Source: Dendrolimus kikuchii
Lineage: Eukaryota > Arthropoda > Insecta > Lepidoptera > Lasiocampidae
DNA: 64,000 bases
Direction of reading: 5' to 3'
Assembly (NCBI GenBank): GCA_019925095.2
Contig: CM034392.1
Location: forward strand, 25,176,387-25,240,386
Shown here: positions 31,381 to 42,859 of the stretch, one piece after another
Layout of the letters: every line of letters begins with the position of its first letter
How positions within the stretch are numbered: position 1 is the first letter of the stretch
Notes under the pieces: generated by a model
Databases searched by the model: none
Seen by the model: only the letters and a program-made list of their open reading frames with translations
What the model was told of the DNA's origin: nothing
Translations under genes and position numbers: made by a program

Positions 31381-32250
31381 ACACGCCAACAGATGGCCAC
31401 CAGCTCGAGATGGTCACCGAATGCCAATGAATGGCCAACTAAGCCGCAGCCGAAACTAATGCAAAGCCCGCGAAGGCCATCGGATGCCGCAGACTGGCCA
31501 ACCAGAGCCGTTGAGAGACCTTTAGGAAGGCTCCAATGGCTCTCCACCGGATGGGACGCCGTCTCCTCCTTCTGCGAGCAAGTTATGTTTGCGAAGGAGG
31601 AGGCGGAACGGGAGCGTGAGTGTAATTCCCTGCTCCGCTCTCGCCAAAGGAGGCCGCGCCGACGCCAGAGGTCGGATAGTGACCTTCGGCCGCCGTAAGC
31701 TGCCCCTAGGGGTATAGAGGTTCTCACTCACCCGCACATACCGTCGAGATGATTGCGAGTGTTCCGCGCGCGCTCATTTCTTTTTCCGTGGGGCGCGTTA
31801 CAGACCGTCCCACGCACGAAAGAGACTGGCATAGGAAGAGGCCCAGTGAGGTGGGCCCACGCCTACCTGGGCACGCGGAGTTGGGAAGCCCGTATACACG
31901 TAGCCCTGGCATAAGGCGCAGGACGGAACACCCAGGGGTTTTAGTGAGTATCCCTAACTGGGGCGTGGTAATAGCGTGGCCTCGGTTCTGACCGGGCACG
32001 CTAGTGCCACCCCCGATCTAGCGAATCCCACACACTCACACCGGTCGCGAACATCCCCCCAGGCTTCTGTGCCTGTCGCGGCTTAGTCCACAAACGGATT
32101 TCCCCTGGCCAAAAAAAAAGGCTCCAATGGCTCCAAACCCGCCACCGACGGATAGTTGTCGGTGGAGTAGAAGCCGGAGCAAAGAGGTTTTCCTCGAGGC
32201 CTCAACCTCCTCGCCGCCTCAAATGGCCAAGAGGAAGAAGGCCACCATTC
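31381..32250. other. GC-rich host sequence around an R1-like insertion
   Basis: 31381-31528 and 32134-32250 become continuous when the insert is removed. They are rich in atggcca/tggccaac motifs and are GC-rich compared with their surroundings. No protein was recognised in any frame; it may be an older element or a gene fragment. Confidence 0.35.
31529..32133 (+). mobile_element. R1-like LINE, 5'-truncated, with 14-bp TSD
   Basis: ggctccaatggctc at 31529-31542 and 32120-32133 flank the insert 31543-32119, which ends in A9. The first 155 bases encode STGWDAVSSFCEQVMFAKE, EAERERE and a basic RSRQRRPRRRQRSDS end with a stop at 31696. W..V..F-C-E.V-M..K-E.A-E-R-x-R-E is typical of R1-clade ORF2 ends. 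The 3' UTR (cccaggggttttagtgagta ... cggatttcccctggcc) recurs at 39685-39955. Confidence 0.7.
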
Positions 32251-32382
32251 TTTTAATTACAAACTGTTAAATAAACCTCATTTGCAAAATTGCGGCATTT
32301 AATTTTTGTATACATTTTCTAATCTGTTTGTATTGTGTGTCATAATTTTCCATTTTTTCTTTTGATAGTTTATTAGGTAAAA
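32251..32382. other. Short spacer
   Basis: AT-rich, nothing recognised. Confidence 0.35.
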
Positions 32383-32995
32383 AAAACTTCGCTTAAAAAA
32401 ACCGACTTCAAAAACTAAAAAACTAAAAAGTATAAAATAACTTATTTCTAAAGCTGTTATTATTAATATAAATTATCTAAAACATTTTAAAGTCGGTGCA
32501 AAGTAAAACATAAAAATTACTATATTTTGTTGAAAATTACTAAGTTATTTTATACTTTTTAGTTTTTGAAGTCGGTTTTTTTAAACGAAGTTTTTTTATT
32601 TTATTTGTTACTTTTTAGTGTCTAGCTATGTATGTGTAGACCTACGAAAGGTGCCGCGCTCCTTAAAAAATATAGGTCCTAAGAAACGGGAATAAAAATA
32701 AATAAGAATCACGTAAATCGGATCATAAATCCCAGTGTAATCGGTGTACATATGGAACGGAATGGAAAGTTTTTCACAAAAAATGTTTTAAAAATAAAAA
32801 CTACTGGGCCAAACTATGTCCAATTTTTAGGGGACCAAATGGAAGCTATTCCGCGTCGAACAAAAAAAGAATCACGTAAATCGGATCATAAATCTCGGAG
32901 TAATCGGTGAACATACATAAAAAAAAGCAAAAAAAAAGATCCCGACGAATTGAGAACCTCCTCCTTTTTTTGAAGTCGGTTAAATTTTTTTTTTT
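32383..32995. repeat. Interspersed element with internal 55-bp inverted repeat
   Basis: aaacttcg.ttaaaaaaaccgacttc... at 32388-32445 is the inverse of 32541-32597 (taagttattttatacttttt ... gaagtcggtt). A third ttgaagtcggttaaa lies at 32970. The interior has two near-copies of the cacgtaaatcggatcataaat block. A terminal scrap of the same family occurs at 52415-52456. Non-coding, AT-rich, low-complexity. Confidence 0.6.
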
Positions 32996-33637
32996 ATGAT
33001 TTTATTATCTAGTCGTTAGAACTAATATTAGTTGTAAGTTATCTGTACATAATTATGTAAATGTAAGTGACTCTTTTCGGATATTTTTATATTTGTTGGT
33101 TCGTTCTTTGTGGTGTTGAGAATGAACCGATTATAATGAAATCCATATTATAATATAGCATTCATACCTATAATAATTCTGTTGGGGGTGTTGAGTTTGT
33201 GTAATGCATTTAAAAATAGGGGGTAACTCGAATTAGCGGATTTTCAAAAACTAACTTAGAATTTTTGTCTGGCTGTCTGTTAGAGCATCACGTGAAAACT
33301 ACAGAATGGATTTTAATGAAACTTGACACAAGGCTAGTTTATATCTCGAGCCAATACTTTATCCCGATAAATGACGTCGTTTTCGTGGGATAGACAAATT
33401 TAGTTAAAAACGAGCTTCGTGATAACACTCGGACAAAGTTTCGTTGGCATTGTTAGTTAACAAACAAGTGCAAAGGTAAATAAGTTGAATCATTTCTTTC
33501 ATGACTAAACCGCTGAACGAATTTTAATGAAATTTGGAAAGTAATATATATCCTGGGTAAAGACACCCACTCCTGTTGGTCTCAAAAATAGTCGTTAAGG
33601 AGATGTGATAGGGGGATGTTTGCTTAAGTTATGAATA
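32996..33637. other. Spacer, possibly old Helitron-like sequence
   Basis: Blocks such as acagaatggattttaatgaaac and accgctgaacgaattttaatg resemble the interior of the Helitron-like elements elsewhere in the window, but no borders were found. Confidence 0.35.
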
Positions 33638-33938
33638 AGGTTTCTGCAATTTTCTGCAGTCGGGCGGGCTGTCGTAAGAGGCGACAAAACAACCCACAGC
33701 CAGGTGGTAGGGTATTTGCCTGTCTGGACGGCTATCATCCCTGGTCTAGAGTATGCCGTCATAACAACCTAGAGTTGTTGTTCCGGCATCAGTGGCTACG
33801 TTCCAGTCTCCCTCAAGAGAGCAGCAGCGCATTTGTAGCACCTTTGGCGTTGCAAATGTCTATAGGTGATGGCAATTGCTTTCCATCAGGTGGGCCGTCT
33901 GTCTGTATACTGAACTCATGCAATAAAAATAAAAAAAG
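33638..33938 (+). mobile_element. R330 copy, slightly 5'-truncated
   Basis: Begins within the cctgcggccgggcgg block and ends ctcatgcaataaaaataaaaaaa. Confidence 0.85.
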
Positions 33939-34239
33939 GTAGTTCAGTATAAAAATATATGTATATTTTTTAACAGAGGTTAATAGAAAAAATATATTTT
34001 TGCATACAAGAAAGTGTAGTTACATTATTAATACGATATTTAACTTTTTCTTGTTCAAATATGAATTTTAGATATTTTTTTATGAAAAAAGTGGGATATT
34101 TGGCGAATAAAAACGTCAGAAAATCCTTAGTAAATATCTGTATATTTATAATATTTATATAGAACAAGTGTATATTCGTTGATAGAGAATTTTAAAAAGT
34201 TATAACAGGTACATCAGCGACATAACTTCCAATACGCTT
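33939..34239. other. AT-rich spacer
   Basis: Nothing recognised. Confidence 0.4.
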
Positions 34240-34500
34240 GAAAAGATTTCCTACAAGAAATGAAGAGACTTTTCGACGCTGCTTGTGTTTTGCAAACTTC
34301 CATTTACAGTACATTGTTAAGTTATTCTCCCACACCTGTCGAGCCTGCATAATTATCGCCCCTGTCGCCGGGTGCCTATTGTTTAGAAGAACCGCGACCA
34401 CCGACCGTCGACCACGCACCGACCTAACGCTCTGGTAGGACGAACCGAGAAACGATCTGACCGCACGCGATCCACTGACGGACTCGACCGAGATTTTAAA
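34240..34500. promoter_or_regulatory. CpG-dense segment upstream of candidate exon 1 (possible promoter or 5' UTR exon)
   Basis: Unlike the AT-rich surroundings it contains many CpGs (ccgcgacc, accgtcgacc, gcacgcgatcc, actcgaccg) and is not repeated elsewhere in the window. It lies about 700 bp before the candidate start codon. This is only a compositional hint; a 106-codon minus-strand frame across it has no recognised domain. Confidence 0.3.
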
Positions 34501-35089
34501 AAATATTAACAAAAGAACAGATTAATATTTACTGTATACGATCAAGATTAAAAAGTTATTTAAAAAAAGAATAGCGGAACAACTGACTGGAAACGTTTTA
34601 ATTAAAAACAACATTCAAAAAAGGAACAATTAAACAAATCCATTGGTTACAGTTTAAATAAAAAAAATATTCATAAAAAGAACAGAACATTATAAATTAA
34701 AAAAAAAACAAACTGCCAATCTCAAATGACATAAAAATAATAATAAAAACATTAAGAATTTATTTTATGAAAACTTTTTAGTGAGTGAACTGTTTTAGTT
34801 TTGTGTTGTTACAATATAAACCGTGACTGATTAGTGAAACTGTAACTTTAGGAAACGATAATCGATTAATAACTAATTCCGCAAATAAACTTCTGTCATT
34901 AGCTTTATTCTTAAATATTCTATATAAAACTTACATATTAATAAATTAAAATATAAACACATACTAGGATTTAGTACAAAAATTAAACATATTTAGAAAA
35001 ATATATTTCCGATTTTGAAATTAGAATAAACTTATTCTGTATCTTTGGAATATTATTGTAGTTCATTACTCTGTGGCCAGTGTTACCCG
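34501..35089. other. AT-rich spacer upstream of candidate exon
   Basis: No repeat relation was seen. tcattactctgtggccag near 35061 could hold a transcription start but no canonical box is evident. Confidence 0.35.
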
Positions 35090-35217
35090 AAAGAGGTTTG
35101 ATATTAATAAATATAATAAAAGATAAAGTCAGAGACCGCGTCAAGGAAGTTGTTTGTCTCGAACTTTTTACTTTTTATTTGTCTCACTGAAGTGTTTCGC
35201 TTGAGGGGTCAACCACT

Positions 35218-35252
35218 ATGACCCCGGTGGGACTTCTGTTTAAAGTGAACAG
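35218..35252 (+). CDS. Candidate first coding exon of a host gene (partial)
   Basis: ATG at 35218 opens M-T-P-V-G-L-L-F-K-V-N plus AG, followed directly by a GTAAGTGA splice donor at 35253. The sequence before it has no ATG for over 100 bases and an in-frame TGA 30 bases upstream, so this would be the true start. The exon ends in phase 2 and the candidate exon at 57238 begins with the one base needed (AG+T, Ser). The DNA is not repeated in the window. The protein is unrecognised; the short hydrophobic G-L-L-F is not enough for a signal peptide. Confidence 0.4.
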
Positions 35253-35811
35253 GTAAGTGATATTTAGGACTTGATTAACTTTTTCGCTTCACATATATTT
35301 CGTATTCTGAAATAATTTGTAAACTCAAATAATTTATTAAATTATAAAAGCGTGTTCATTTTAATATCTACATGATACATCAAGGTTTTCAGGTTAGAAA
35401 GCATCGTATGTAAAAATAGTTGTTACTTGTCATTTGGTTTGTGCAATTTTTTTTATCCTGTGTTTAAAGAGTGCCTCATAAGAACATGTCATCATTATAA
35501 TCCTCTATCCCCTGAGGGTTGATTTGACAATGTCACTGAAATGCGTATATCTTTGTTTCTTACCAAAAGCTTTGATATAGAATTTTCACGAACTCAACCG
35601 GAGTAATTTTGGACCCACACAATTTTTAATCCTCTATTTCGCTCTCTTCGAGTTTGTTTTTTTGAGAACTAAACTAAACTTGAACTATGTAGTATACGTA
35701 GCTCTCCAAGGTACAATATATCTTCTTAGCAAATTTATATACACATATTTTTTTATATGTAAGTAGTTTGAATAGATGACAAATGTTACAATAAATTCTA
35801 AAGGTGTTCAA
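35253..35811. other. Candidate intron 1, first part
   Basis: Unique AT-rich sequence without repeats. Everything from here to 57237 would be intronic if the two candidate exons belong together. Confidence 0.35.
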
Positions 35812-36119
35812 CGCGAGCATTCGCCTGTAATTTAATATTCATGCTTCGATTTCGAACATTACGTTACAAAACTGCTTCCCTGTCTGACGAGCATTCGCCT
35901 GTAACGAAACATTTATTATTCGATTTTGAGCATTTAGTTGATTCCACAATGTCAGGCGAAGGGGTTGTTGTATTACAAGTTGGATCAAAATGTTAGGTAC
36001 TCCTCCTTCAGCGATGTAATGATCGAATGTGTAATATTACAGGTTGCGGACTGTAATGCTCGGTTCTTCTCCTTCACTGATGTAATGCTCGGGTCTTACA
36101 TTAAGGGCGAATGCTCGCG
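35812..36119. mobile_element. MITE-like element with 14-bp perfect terminal inverted repeats
   Basis: cgcgagcattcgcc (35812-35825) and ggcgaatgctcgcg (36106-36119) are exact inverted repeats 308 bp apart. gagcattcgcctgtaa recurs inside near 35889, and gatgtaatg(at/ct)cg near 36014 and 36080. No TSD was found; superfamily unknown. Confidence 0.6.
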
Positions 36120-36144
36120 GTGGGGAAACACTAAAATTATTTTC

Positions 36145-36369
36145 ATATAAAAAAGCATACATACATACATACATACATACATACATACATAACTTCACGC
36201 CAGTTCCCTTGCGGGGTAGGCACGAACAACAGAGTGCCATTTAGGCTTATTCTTACACACCTCACTTGCCTCTTTGACATTCATAACTCTTGTCATGCAC
36301 ACTCGTCTGTTCTTAAGGCTCCTGACATCACCTTCTGCTAGTACACGATCAATTTGAATATAAAAAAGC
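36145..36369 (-). mobile_element. RTE-A LINE, about 55 codons, with 12-bp TSD
   Basis: atataaaaaagc at 36145-36156 and 36358-36369. The (TACA)n tail has at least nine units, then the ...YPARELA-stop end and back to the F-H-D-Q-I-D region. Confidence 0.85.
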
Positions 36370-37017
36370 GGGCGCTAAAATACCTTCCCGTTAAAACATT
36401 ATAATAAAATTAATTTTAATAACTGTTTAAACAGTAATTAATATATTATTTGACGTGTTTTAAGTTAAGATGTCATTCATAACTTGCTATTTATGTTCAA
36501 AATCGATTTGAGCATTTTGAAAAATAATAAAGTGTCTCAGCTGACTTTACGTCTACTAACTATCCTATTGAATATTAATATGTCTTTTAACTCTTTCTAC
36601 GTGACTAAAAATACAGATTGTTATGAAATTTGTTATATACGTACGTTTAATAACGGGGATGACAACAGTAGGTATCATTTTCATCTCGGAAAATACCGAT
36701 CCAAAGTGTGCTTGGATTAAACAGCGTGGAAAGCTTTAGTAGAAAAACAAAACGACAATCATAATAAAGTTTAAAATAAATCGTTATAATATTCGGTTCC
36801 CACATTAAATTTAATTCACGGTTATAACTACAGGAAATGGAAACCAGAATTTGAACTCGTCATTGTAAAAAAGTTGTAAGACATGTCTGTGCATAATAAA
36901 ACTTTTAGAGTTGTAAGTATTAAGTGATGAATTGTATTCCATCGCAAATAATATAAAATGGTTGATATATATTGAGAAATTTGATACGAAAATATTTTGA
37001 GAGGTGTCTTATATCTT
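36370..37017. other. Spacer, nothing recognised
   Basis: A 78-codon frame at 36484-36720 has no recognisable domain. Confidence 0.4.
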
Positions 37018-37205
37018 GTAGAAAGAAAGAAAAATATTTATTTGTAATGTCGATACAGGACACAAAATAGTACCAACATAACAAAGTATAGATAAAATTA
37101 TACAGAAATTGTATGCCGCAATTTGGAAATGAGGTTGGCACTCAGCATTCTGCTGTGCCGAAACGTAGTCCGATACAGCGCTGATTTTCAGTGGCCACCT
37201 TCTAA
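37018..37205 (-). repeat. LINE-3'-like repeat, family T
   Basis: The longest member here: gtaccaacataacaaagtatag, gtatgccgcaatttgg, gaggttggcactcagcatt, cagcgctgattttcagtgg. Confidence 0.6.
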
Positions 37206-38215
37206 ATCGTAAAATGTAGATGGTAATTTTGATCGCTGAAAACTGAGAGAGCTAAAAAGTCAATAAAACATGAAACAGTATAAATTACTGACCTAAAATA
37301 TGAATATAGGGATGATGACAATCACACAGTAAAAATTCCTAAAAGTTTTTAAAATCTTAATTTTTTAGATGGCGCCGGCGCCACCCAAAGAAAATTTCCC
37401 TTTTATTATTTAGAACACAGTTTTTAAGATCGACTTAGTCAAAAATTTAAAGTATCAATAAGTATCCTTAAAATGTATCGGTAGGAAACCAGCAGTCTTT
37501 CCCCTTCAAGTGTATCGTAATAATACTTCTTATTTCAATCAATTGGTTCGAATGTGTCGCCTTTGTAATGGCACAAAATTAAACGCGAACATTGATATCT
37601 TTAATTATAGTCAATTTAAGTTTATCAATAAAACCAAAAACTACTGTTGAATTTTCACTCACTTTTGTTTATATTATTTATAAAATGAATTATAAGCAAC
37701 TTTTTTATAATATCCATTTTGTCGTTCTTCTAACTAGCACATATTTTGGATTATAATCTGGCCCTGTACATTATATTGTTATTGTTTAATTTTAATGATT
37801 GTAATCTATTTTGTGCTTAAATAATTAAATATTTTTTGATTTATTAGTTTCATAGAGCGTCAAAACGCGAGAGGCTCTAACCTGTGGCGCCATCTAATTA
37901 TATAAGGTGTTAAAGCTTTTAAATGTTACGTTTTTTACTGGACTATTATGATTTCTAGTTTTTCTCATTGTGACATTAAGAATAAGTCATAGACAATATA
38001 GACATAAGTTACACCTGTATTTTTATTACGTAGATTTTGTGGGCTATTTTGACAAATAAGTATCCTGCATGACCTACATCACTATATAACTTATTGCCTT
38101 ACCATCGATTGAATTTTGAGATCATTTGTAATCTTGTATGGAGCTTATGTTAAATTTTAACTGATAGTAACGCAAATGAACGGTCGGTAATTCATAGGAA
38201 CCGGACACGAGTCAA
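37206..38215. other. Spacer, nothing recognised
   Basis: About 1 kb of AT-rich sequence without repeat partners in the window. Confidence 0.4.
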
Positions 38216-38340
38216 GTTGCCTGGAAAGGATCGCTTTTAGCGATAAGGCCAGCTTTTGTTTTACCAAAAAAATATTGTATCTATGCATTTTTGTGATTGT
38301 TTATTATGGTGAAAAATAATATATTATTTATCCAACTATC
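38216..38340 (+). repeat. LINE 3' tail block
   Basis: gttgcctggaaaggatcgcttttagcgataaggcc begins the block; it ends in an AAT-rich stretch with (ATCT)-like repeats. Same family as 19201. Confidence 0.6.
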
Positions 38341-38409
38341 TACTATTTAAGTTTTATCGAAATACATTTAGTTTTCTTTAGTGCAAACAAATACGCAGGC
38401 AAAGTAAAT

Positions 38410-38870
38410 CTAATATCTATACGTGAAGCAAAAACTTTGTACCCTTTTTACGAAAATTGCGCCTACGGAGGAGTATGAAATTTCGCACAGTTATAGTTTA
38501 TATAGAGAAGAAGCGATGAATGCTAATATTTTATTTAAATTATGCATAAAAAAAATCAATAAAAAAAACCATTACACACACGCATATATACCCTTTTGTT
38601 TATTGTTGCCTTGTCAAAAATCTGTGATCTTAATAAAGACAATAAGAAACGTGTTATTGGACACATTCTTAGTTTAAGTTATATCTAGTTATTTTAGGTC
38701 AGATTTAAATTACTCATTAGTCTTATTTTCTAAATTAGGTTGTAATTTTAATGTTGTATCTCTAAGGTACATCATTAATGGAAAAAAATCTGTGATTATA
38801 GAAGTGTAGTCTTTGATATTAATTATTATGTTCGAATTTCGAGCACGGGCGACCACGAGTTTACATTAAA
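38410..38870 (-). repeat. Interspersed repeat family S, copy with extra interior
   Basis: Reverse of 12284-12640, with an additional 100-150 bp between aaaatctgtgatctt and aaaaatctgtgattat; that phrase is duplicated at both edges of the extra piece. Confidence 0.6.
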
Positions 38871-39262
38871 TATATATTTTTGCATAATATACTCAAGTAA
38901 CATGGCAACTTCTGTCATAGTTTTACAAACACGAATATAATCGGAGGAGTTTGAATGGTCTCTAACAAAGTTTGTATGCACAACAGCATAGGGATTGTTT
39001 GGAATATTTGAATGTTGGTGCGGTTAACACATCCAATGTGATTGTCTCATTCGGATTGGTATTCAGTGGGTGTTTATAATGGCTTCTAGTTAACTTATAA
39101 ACTTGGTGAAGTAAATTAATGATACATATTACAATTAAGGAATGGCATGCGTAACAAGTTCTATGTATCAATGGACATAGCAATAACAGGATGATCTATA
39201 ATGCTACATGCTACAATAACTTCTTAAAGATATATGAATAAGAGAACTAATTGAACGTGTAT
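38871..39262. other. Spacer, nothing recognised
   Basis: No repeat partner or coding signal. Confidence 0.4.
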
Positions 39263-39657
39263 GGTTGGTTACACACAAACACACACACATAACTTCACAC
39301 CAGTTCCCTTGCGGGGTACGCACGAACAACAGAGCGCCATTTAGGCTTATTCTTACACACCTCACTTGCTTCTTTGACATTCATAACTCTTGTCATGCAC
39401 GCTTGTCTGTTTTTAAGGCTCCTGACATCACCTTCTGCTAGTAAACGATCAATTTGATCATGGAAGGTGTGTCGTGGCCTTCCACGACTTCTGCATCCAT
39501 CCACTTTTGCATTGTATATCTGTTTAGTCATTCTTTCATCATGTATTCTTTCCACATGCCCGAACCACCGGATCATTTCTTTCCTTACCTTCACCCCGAC
39601 ACTCTCTTTCAGACCAACTCTCTTTCTTACTTCGGTATTACGAATGGGTTGGTTACA
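39263..39657 (-). mobile_element. RTE-A LINE, about 115 codons, with 11-bp TSD
   Basis: ggttggttaca at 39263-39273 and 39647-39657. The tail is (CACA)n-like, not TATG. The frame from RNTEVRKRV-type sequence to YPARELV is intact, ending at 39295. Confidence 0.85.
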
Positions 39658-39684
39658 AATATATTGATATTATGATGCGTGCGG

Positions 39685-39955
39685 GAGGCAGGTTCAGGTT
39701 GAGAACGTCTGTATCAGCGTCTCCACACCGGAGAGGCTAGGTCAAATACCCGTAGCCCTGCCATAAGGCGAAGGACAGAACACCCAGGGGTTTTAGTGGG
39801 TATCCCTAACCGTGGAGTGGCAATAGCATGGCACTAGTTTTGACTGGGCATACTAGTGCCACTCCCGATCTGGCGAATCCCACACTAGGTCGCGAATTAT
39901 CCCCCCAAGGTTCTGCCCTTGTCGTGGCTTAGTCCTCAATCGGATTTCCCCTGAT
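39685..39955 (+). mobile_element. R1-like LINE 3' UTR fragment
   Basis: Matches 31880-32110: acccgtagccctg.cataaggcg, acccaggggttttagtg.gta, ccccgatc, cggatttcccctg. No coding part and no poly(A). Confidence 0.6.
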
Positions 39956-40039
39956 AAAAGAAGACAGTCTCCACACAACCCGTGCGGCGCTTAATCTCGC
40001 CGCGTAAGGTCTACCACAAGAGCCTGGTATTATACGAAA

Positions 40040-40372
40040 TGTATTTCCCCTGTAAGAGAGAGAGTTGGTCTGAAAGAGAGTGTCGGGGTGAAGGTAAGGA
40101 AAGGAATGCTCCGGTGGTTCGGGCATGTGGAAAGAATGACAAAACAGATATACAATGCAAAAGTGGATGGATGCAGAAGTCGTGGAAGGCCACGACACAC
40201 CTTCCATGATCTAATTGATCGTGTACTAGCGGAGGGTGATGTCAGGAGCCTTAAGAACAGACGAGCGTGCATGACAAGAGTTATGAATGTCAAAGAAGCA
40301 AGTGAGGTGTGTAAGAATAACCCCGCAAGGGAACTGGCGTGAAGTTATGTATCTATGTATGTATTTCCCCTG
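40040..40372 (+). mobile_element. RTE-A LINE with two internal deletions and 13-bp TSD
   Basis: tgtatttcccctg at 40040-40052 and 40360-40372. Relative to other copies it lacks the H-D-E-R-M codons after GHVERM and about 11 codons after EVCKN, both in frame, so the remaining 84-codon frame is open. Confidence 0.88.
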
Positions 40373-40577
40373 CTTTAACAAAATGAAAAGACGTTGAGCG
40401 GTTGGTGAAATAGTAGGGATCGTTTTGCGCATGATACGATTCATCAACGTATCGGAAATATCATGTTTTTGCTTTATTCAAAAGGGACAATACCTCACTA
40501 GTAGCTCGAATACTATCTGATATTTCTATTGTGTACGGGCCAAGATTATCGCTCAAGAATCGTTCAGGGTAACACCT

Positions 40578-40955
40578 ACAGTAAAACCTCTCTAAGTCGA
40601 ACTTGAAGGGAGACGCCGAAAAATTCGAGTTAATAGAGTTTACGATTTATGGAGGATTTCGACTTGTGGAGGTTAAGATTTATTCCAACTGATTGTCAGT
40701 TAGAGTGGTGAATAAATAAAAATTTTAGTTATAGAGGTAAAAACAATTATTTACAAGTTCAATGATACGTAACATTATGTATTTTCAAGTTGTAAAGGTT
40801 GTGAATTCAAATATTGCTATGTTCGAGATACAGAGGTCCAATTTTATTTTTTTCGAGTAATAGAGGGAAAGTAAGTACTGAATTTGCTTATAGGGACTCA
40901 CTAATTATTTCGACTTATAGAGGGTTCAGATTTCGAGCAACGGAGGTTCTGGGTT
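40578..40955. mobile_element. Tc1/mariner-type (pogo-like) MITE remnant
   Basis: Starts ta|cagtaaaacctctctaagtcgaa, a classic end of pogo/Tigger-like MITEs, and carries repeated tcgac/ttcgag...atagagg blocks throughout. The right end is decayed (cgagcaacggaggttct). No transposase. Confidence 0.5.
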
Positions 40956-42147
40956 TGAAGGGAAGGGAACACAAACTTTTTTCGAATTTTGGAGTTTTGT
41001 ATTTTTACGACCTGAATGCCGACAAAAGACAAATTCACACCTGCGTCTGTGGAAACACATTTTATTACCTTTTTGGTATTTGAACTTCTTTTGTTTACTT
41101 CATGTTTAAAATTTGTAATTAGAAAAACAGCCCATTGTGTATTGTAATCTTTTATGTCTAAGAAATTCTGTCCACGCGGGCGAGATACATATTGTATCGG
41201 TGCAGTATAAAGCGATGGCCCAATGGAGAGATCGGCAGTCGAGCGATACCAGCCGCGAAGCAAGACTTGTGTACATTCGGTAATCTATTTAGTGACGGAC
41301 TTTGGGCGTGTTATTGAATCGTGCATTTGGTTTGCACTGGTTGTGTTCAGTTATATTTGTACCTGTGTTATACGTGTTTGTATAGTTCTAATAAAATCTA
41401 TGGTCATTCTAACGGCATTTTAATTCGAGTCCTGCACCTAGTAACAGTAGTATTTTTCATTCGTCATCTTGCTTTCTTGTATTTTAGTTTTCCGCAAACA
41501 ACGTATGTTTATATCTACATAATTGGCCTGACTTTAGTATAACTTCACGGACCGGTCTCAGCGGAAGGTCCAATTACATCGGCTAACGGTGTCTGGCGCC
41601 GTTTAATACAACACCGTCAGTACCAACTTGGTAATGACGTTCAATATTCAATTTACGATTATTAAAGATGGCTGCTGTATGATGATTGGAAACTTAAGCT
41701 TTAGACGGTTCATTTCTGTGTTTCAATTTTGATGAATCAACCAGAGTGATCCTTATGAACTTGAATTAGTCAATGTCACTAAATACCGTCATGTCCTTTC
41801 ATTTGTGTGCCATTTAAACATTGCATTGTTTTGGTTTGTTTGGTCTGTTTAATATCAGTTTTAGGTCTGTATTCTCTTTTGAGATGATACTTGAAACCTG
41901 AGTGGGAGTAAATACCACACTATCGGATGATTATCAGGGTTCCGAAGCTATTATGACAAAGAGGGAACCTCTGTAAAAACCTCTGTCAAATTATTTCAAT
42001 AACTACCCGCTTTCCTAACCGCGTTGTCCAATCACCTTTTTTAGCCCCCATCTTCCGTTCCGTACGACTATCCTTGTCGTACTCACCGCTGTGCTGATGA
42101 TACTGCTCGTCTTTACGGGTCAGTCTGCTGTCGACCCTTGACCGGAC
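40956..42147. other. Spacer with a weak LTR-like segment
   Basis: 41134-41449 has a TATAAAG near 41208, an AATAAAATC near 41391 and TGT...ACA-like limits, and tggcgccg follows at 41594, but no TSD or partner LTR was found. The rest is unrecognised. Confidence 0.25.
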
Positions 42148-42262
42148 TTGAGACCGGAACCTGGTCGCTAATGCCGGAACACAACTCAAGGTTGTTATGG
42201 CGGCATACTCTAGACCAGGGGTGGTAGCCATCCAGTCGGGCAAATACCCTACCACCTGGCAG
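42148..42262 (-). mobile_element. R330 fragment (middle)
   Basis: gagaccggaacctggtcgc to ctaccacctggc only, truncated at both ends, and abutting a complete Helitron-like element. Confidence 0.8.
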
Positions 42263-42267
42263 TATTA

Positions 42268-42517
42268 TCTTATACTAATATATAAAGCTGAACAGTTTGT
42301 GTGTTTGTTTAAACGCGCTAATCTCAGGAACTACTCGTCTGATTTGAAAAATTCTTTCAGTGTTAGATAGCCCGTTTATCGAGGAAGGCTATAGGCTATA
42401 TATCATCACGCTAAGACCAATAGGAGCGGAGCAGCAATGAAAAATGTTTCAAAATCGGGGGGGGGGGGGCGGCTTTGAAAACAAATTCCACGCGGACGGC
42501 GTCGCGGGCACAGCTAG
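42268..42517 (+). mobile_element. Complete Helitron-like non-autonomous element, 250 bp
   Basis: Preceded by A, begins TCTTATACTAATATATAAAG, and ends gcgggcacagCTAG followed by T: the A|TC...CTRR|T insertion rule of Helitrons, with a GC hairpin (ccgcg.cgg) just before the end. It contains a 10-base G run. The same family appears at 28379, 60208 and 62691. Confidence 0.7.
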
Positions 42518-42639
42518 TAAGAAATATAATTATAGTTCGTTTATTCGGTTACTTAGAGAATGTGGAAGTAATTAATTATTTTATTATAAATGACTTCGTA
42601 AAGCTCGCTTACCGGTCCCAATGTATTTGAATTAGGAAT

Positions 42640-42859
42640 ATACACGCTCTTCTTCTTCTTCTTCTGCGAACGGGCGGTTTCCGCAACTCGACGACAAAGC
42701 GCCTATTTTGCGTGCGAGGGTGGATGAGGGTTTACTCCATCCAGCCCAGCTCCTCCAGGAAGTCCACCAGCTTCTGGACGTTACTGAAGACTTCTCGGAG
42801 GCTACCTGGGGCGTCCAGATACTTCGCCCTGTATTGGGCCAATATACATACACGCTCTT
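42640..42859 (-). mobile_element. LINE fragment with (GAA)n tail and 12-bp TSD
   Basis: atacacgctctt at 42640-42651 and 42848-42859. The minus frame reads AQYRAKYLDAPGSLREVFSN then VQKLVDFLEELGWME and a stop, resembling a LINE ORF end; the tail is (GAA)n. Clade not determined. Confidence 0.65.

Noticed and set aside
31350..31999. Overlapping GC-rich frames on both strands as host exons
   Set aside because: The plus-strand part with G-W-D-A-V-S-S-F-C-E is an R1-like LINE end with a TSD and poly(A); the other frames are its shadows.
41134..41449. LTR of an LTR retrotransposon
   Set aside because: TATA and poly(A) signals are present, but no TSD, partner LTR or convincing primer-binding site could be shown.
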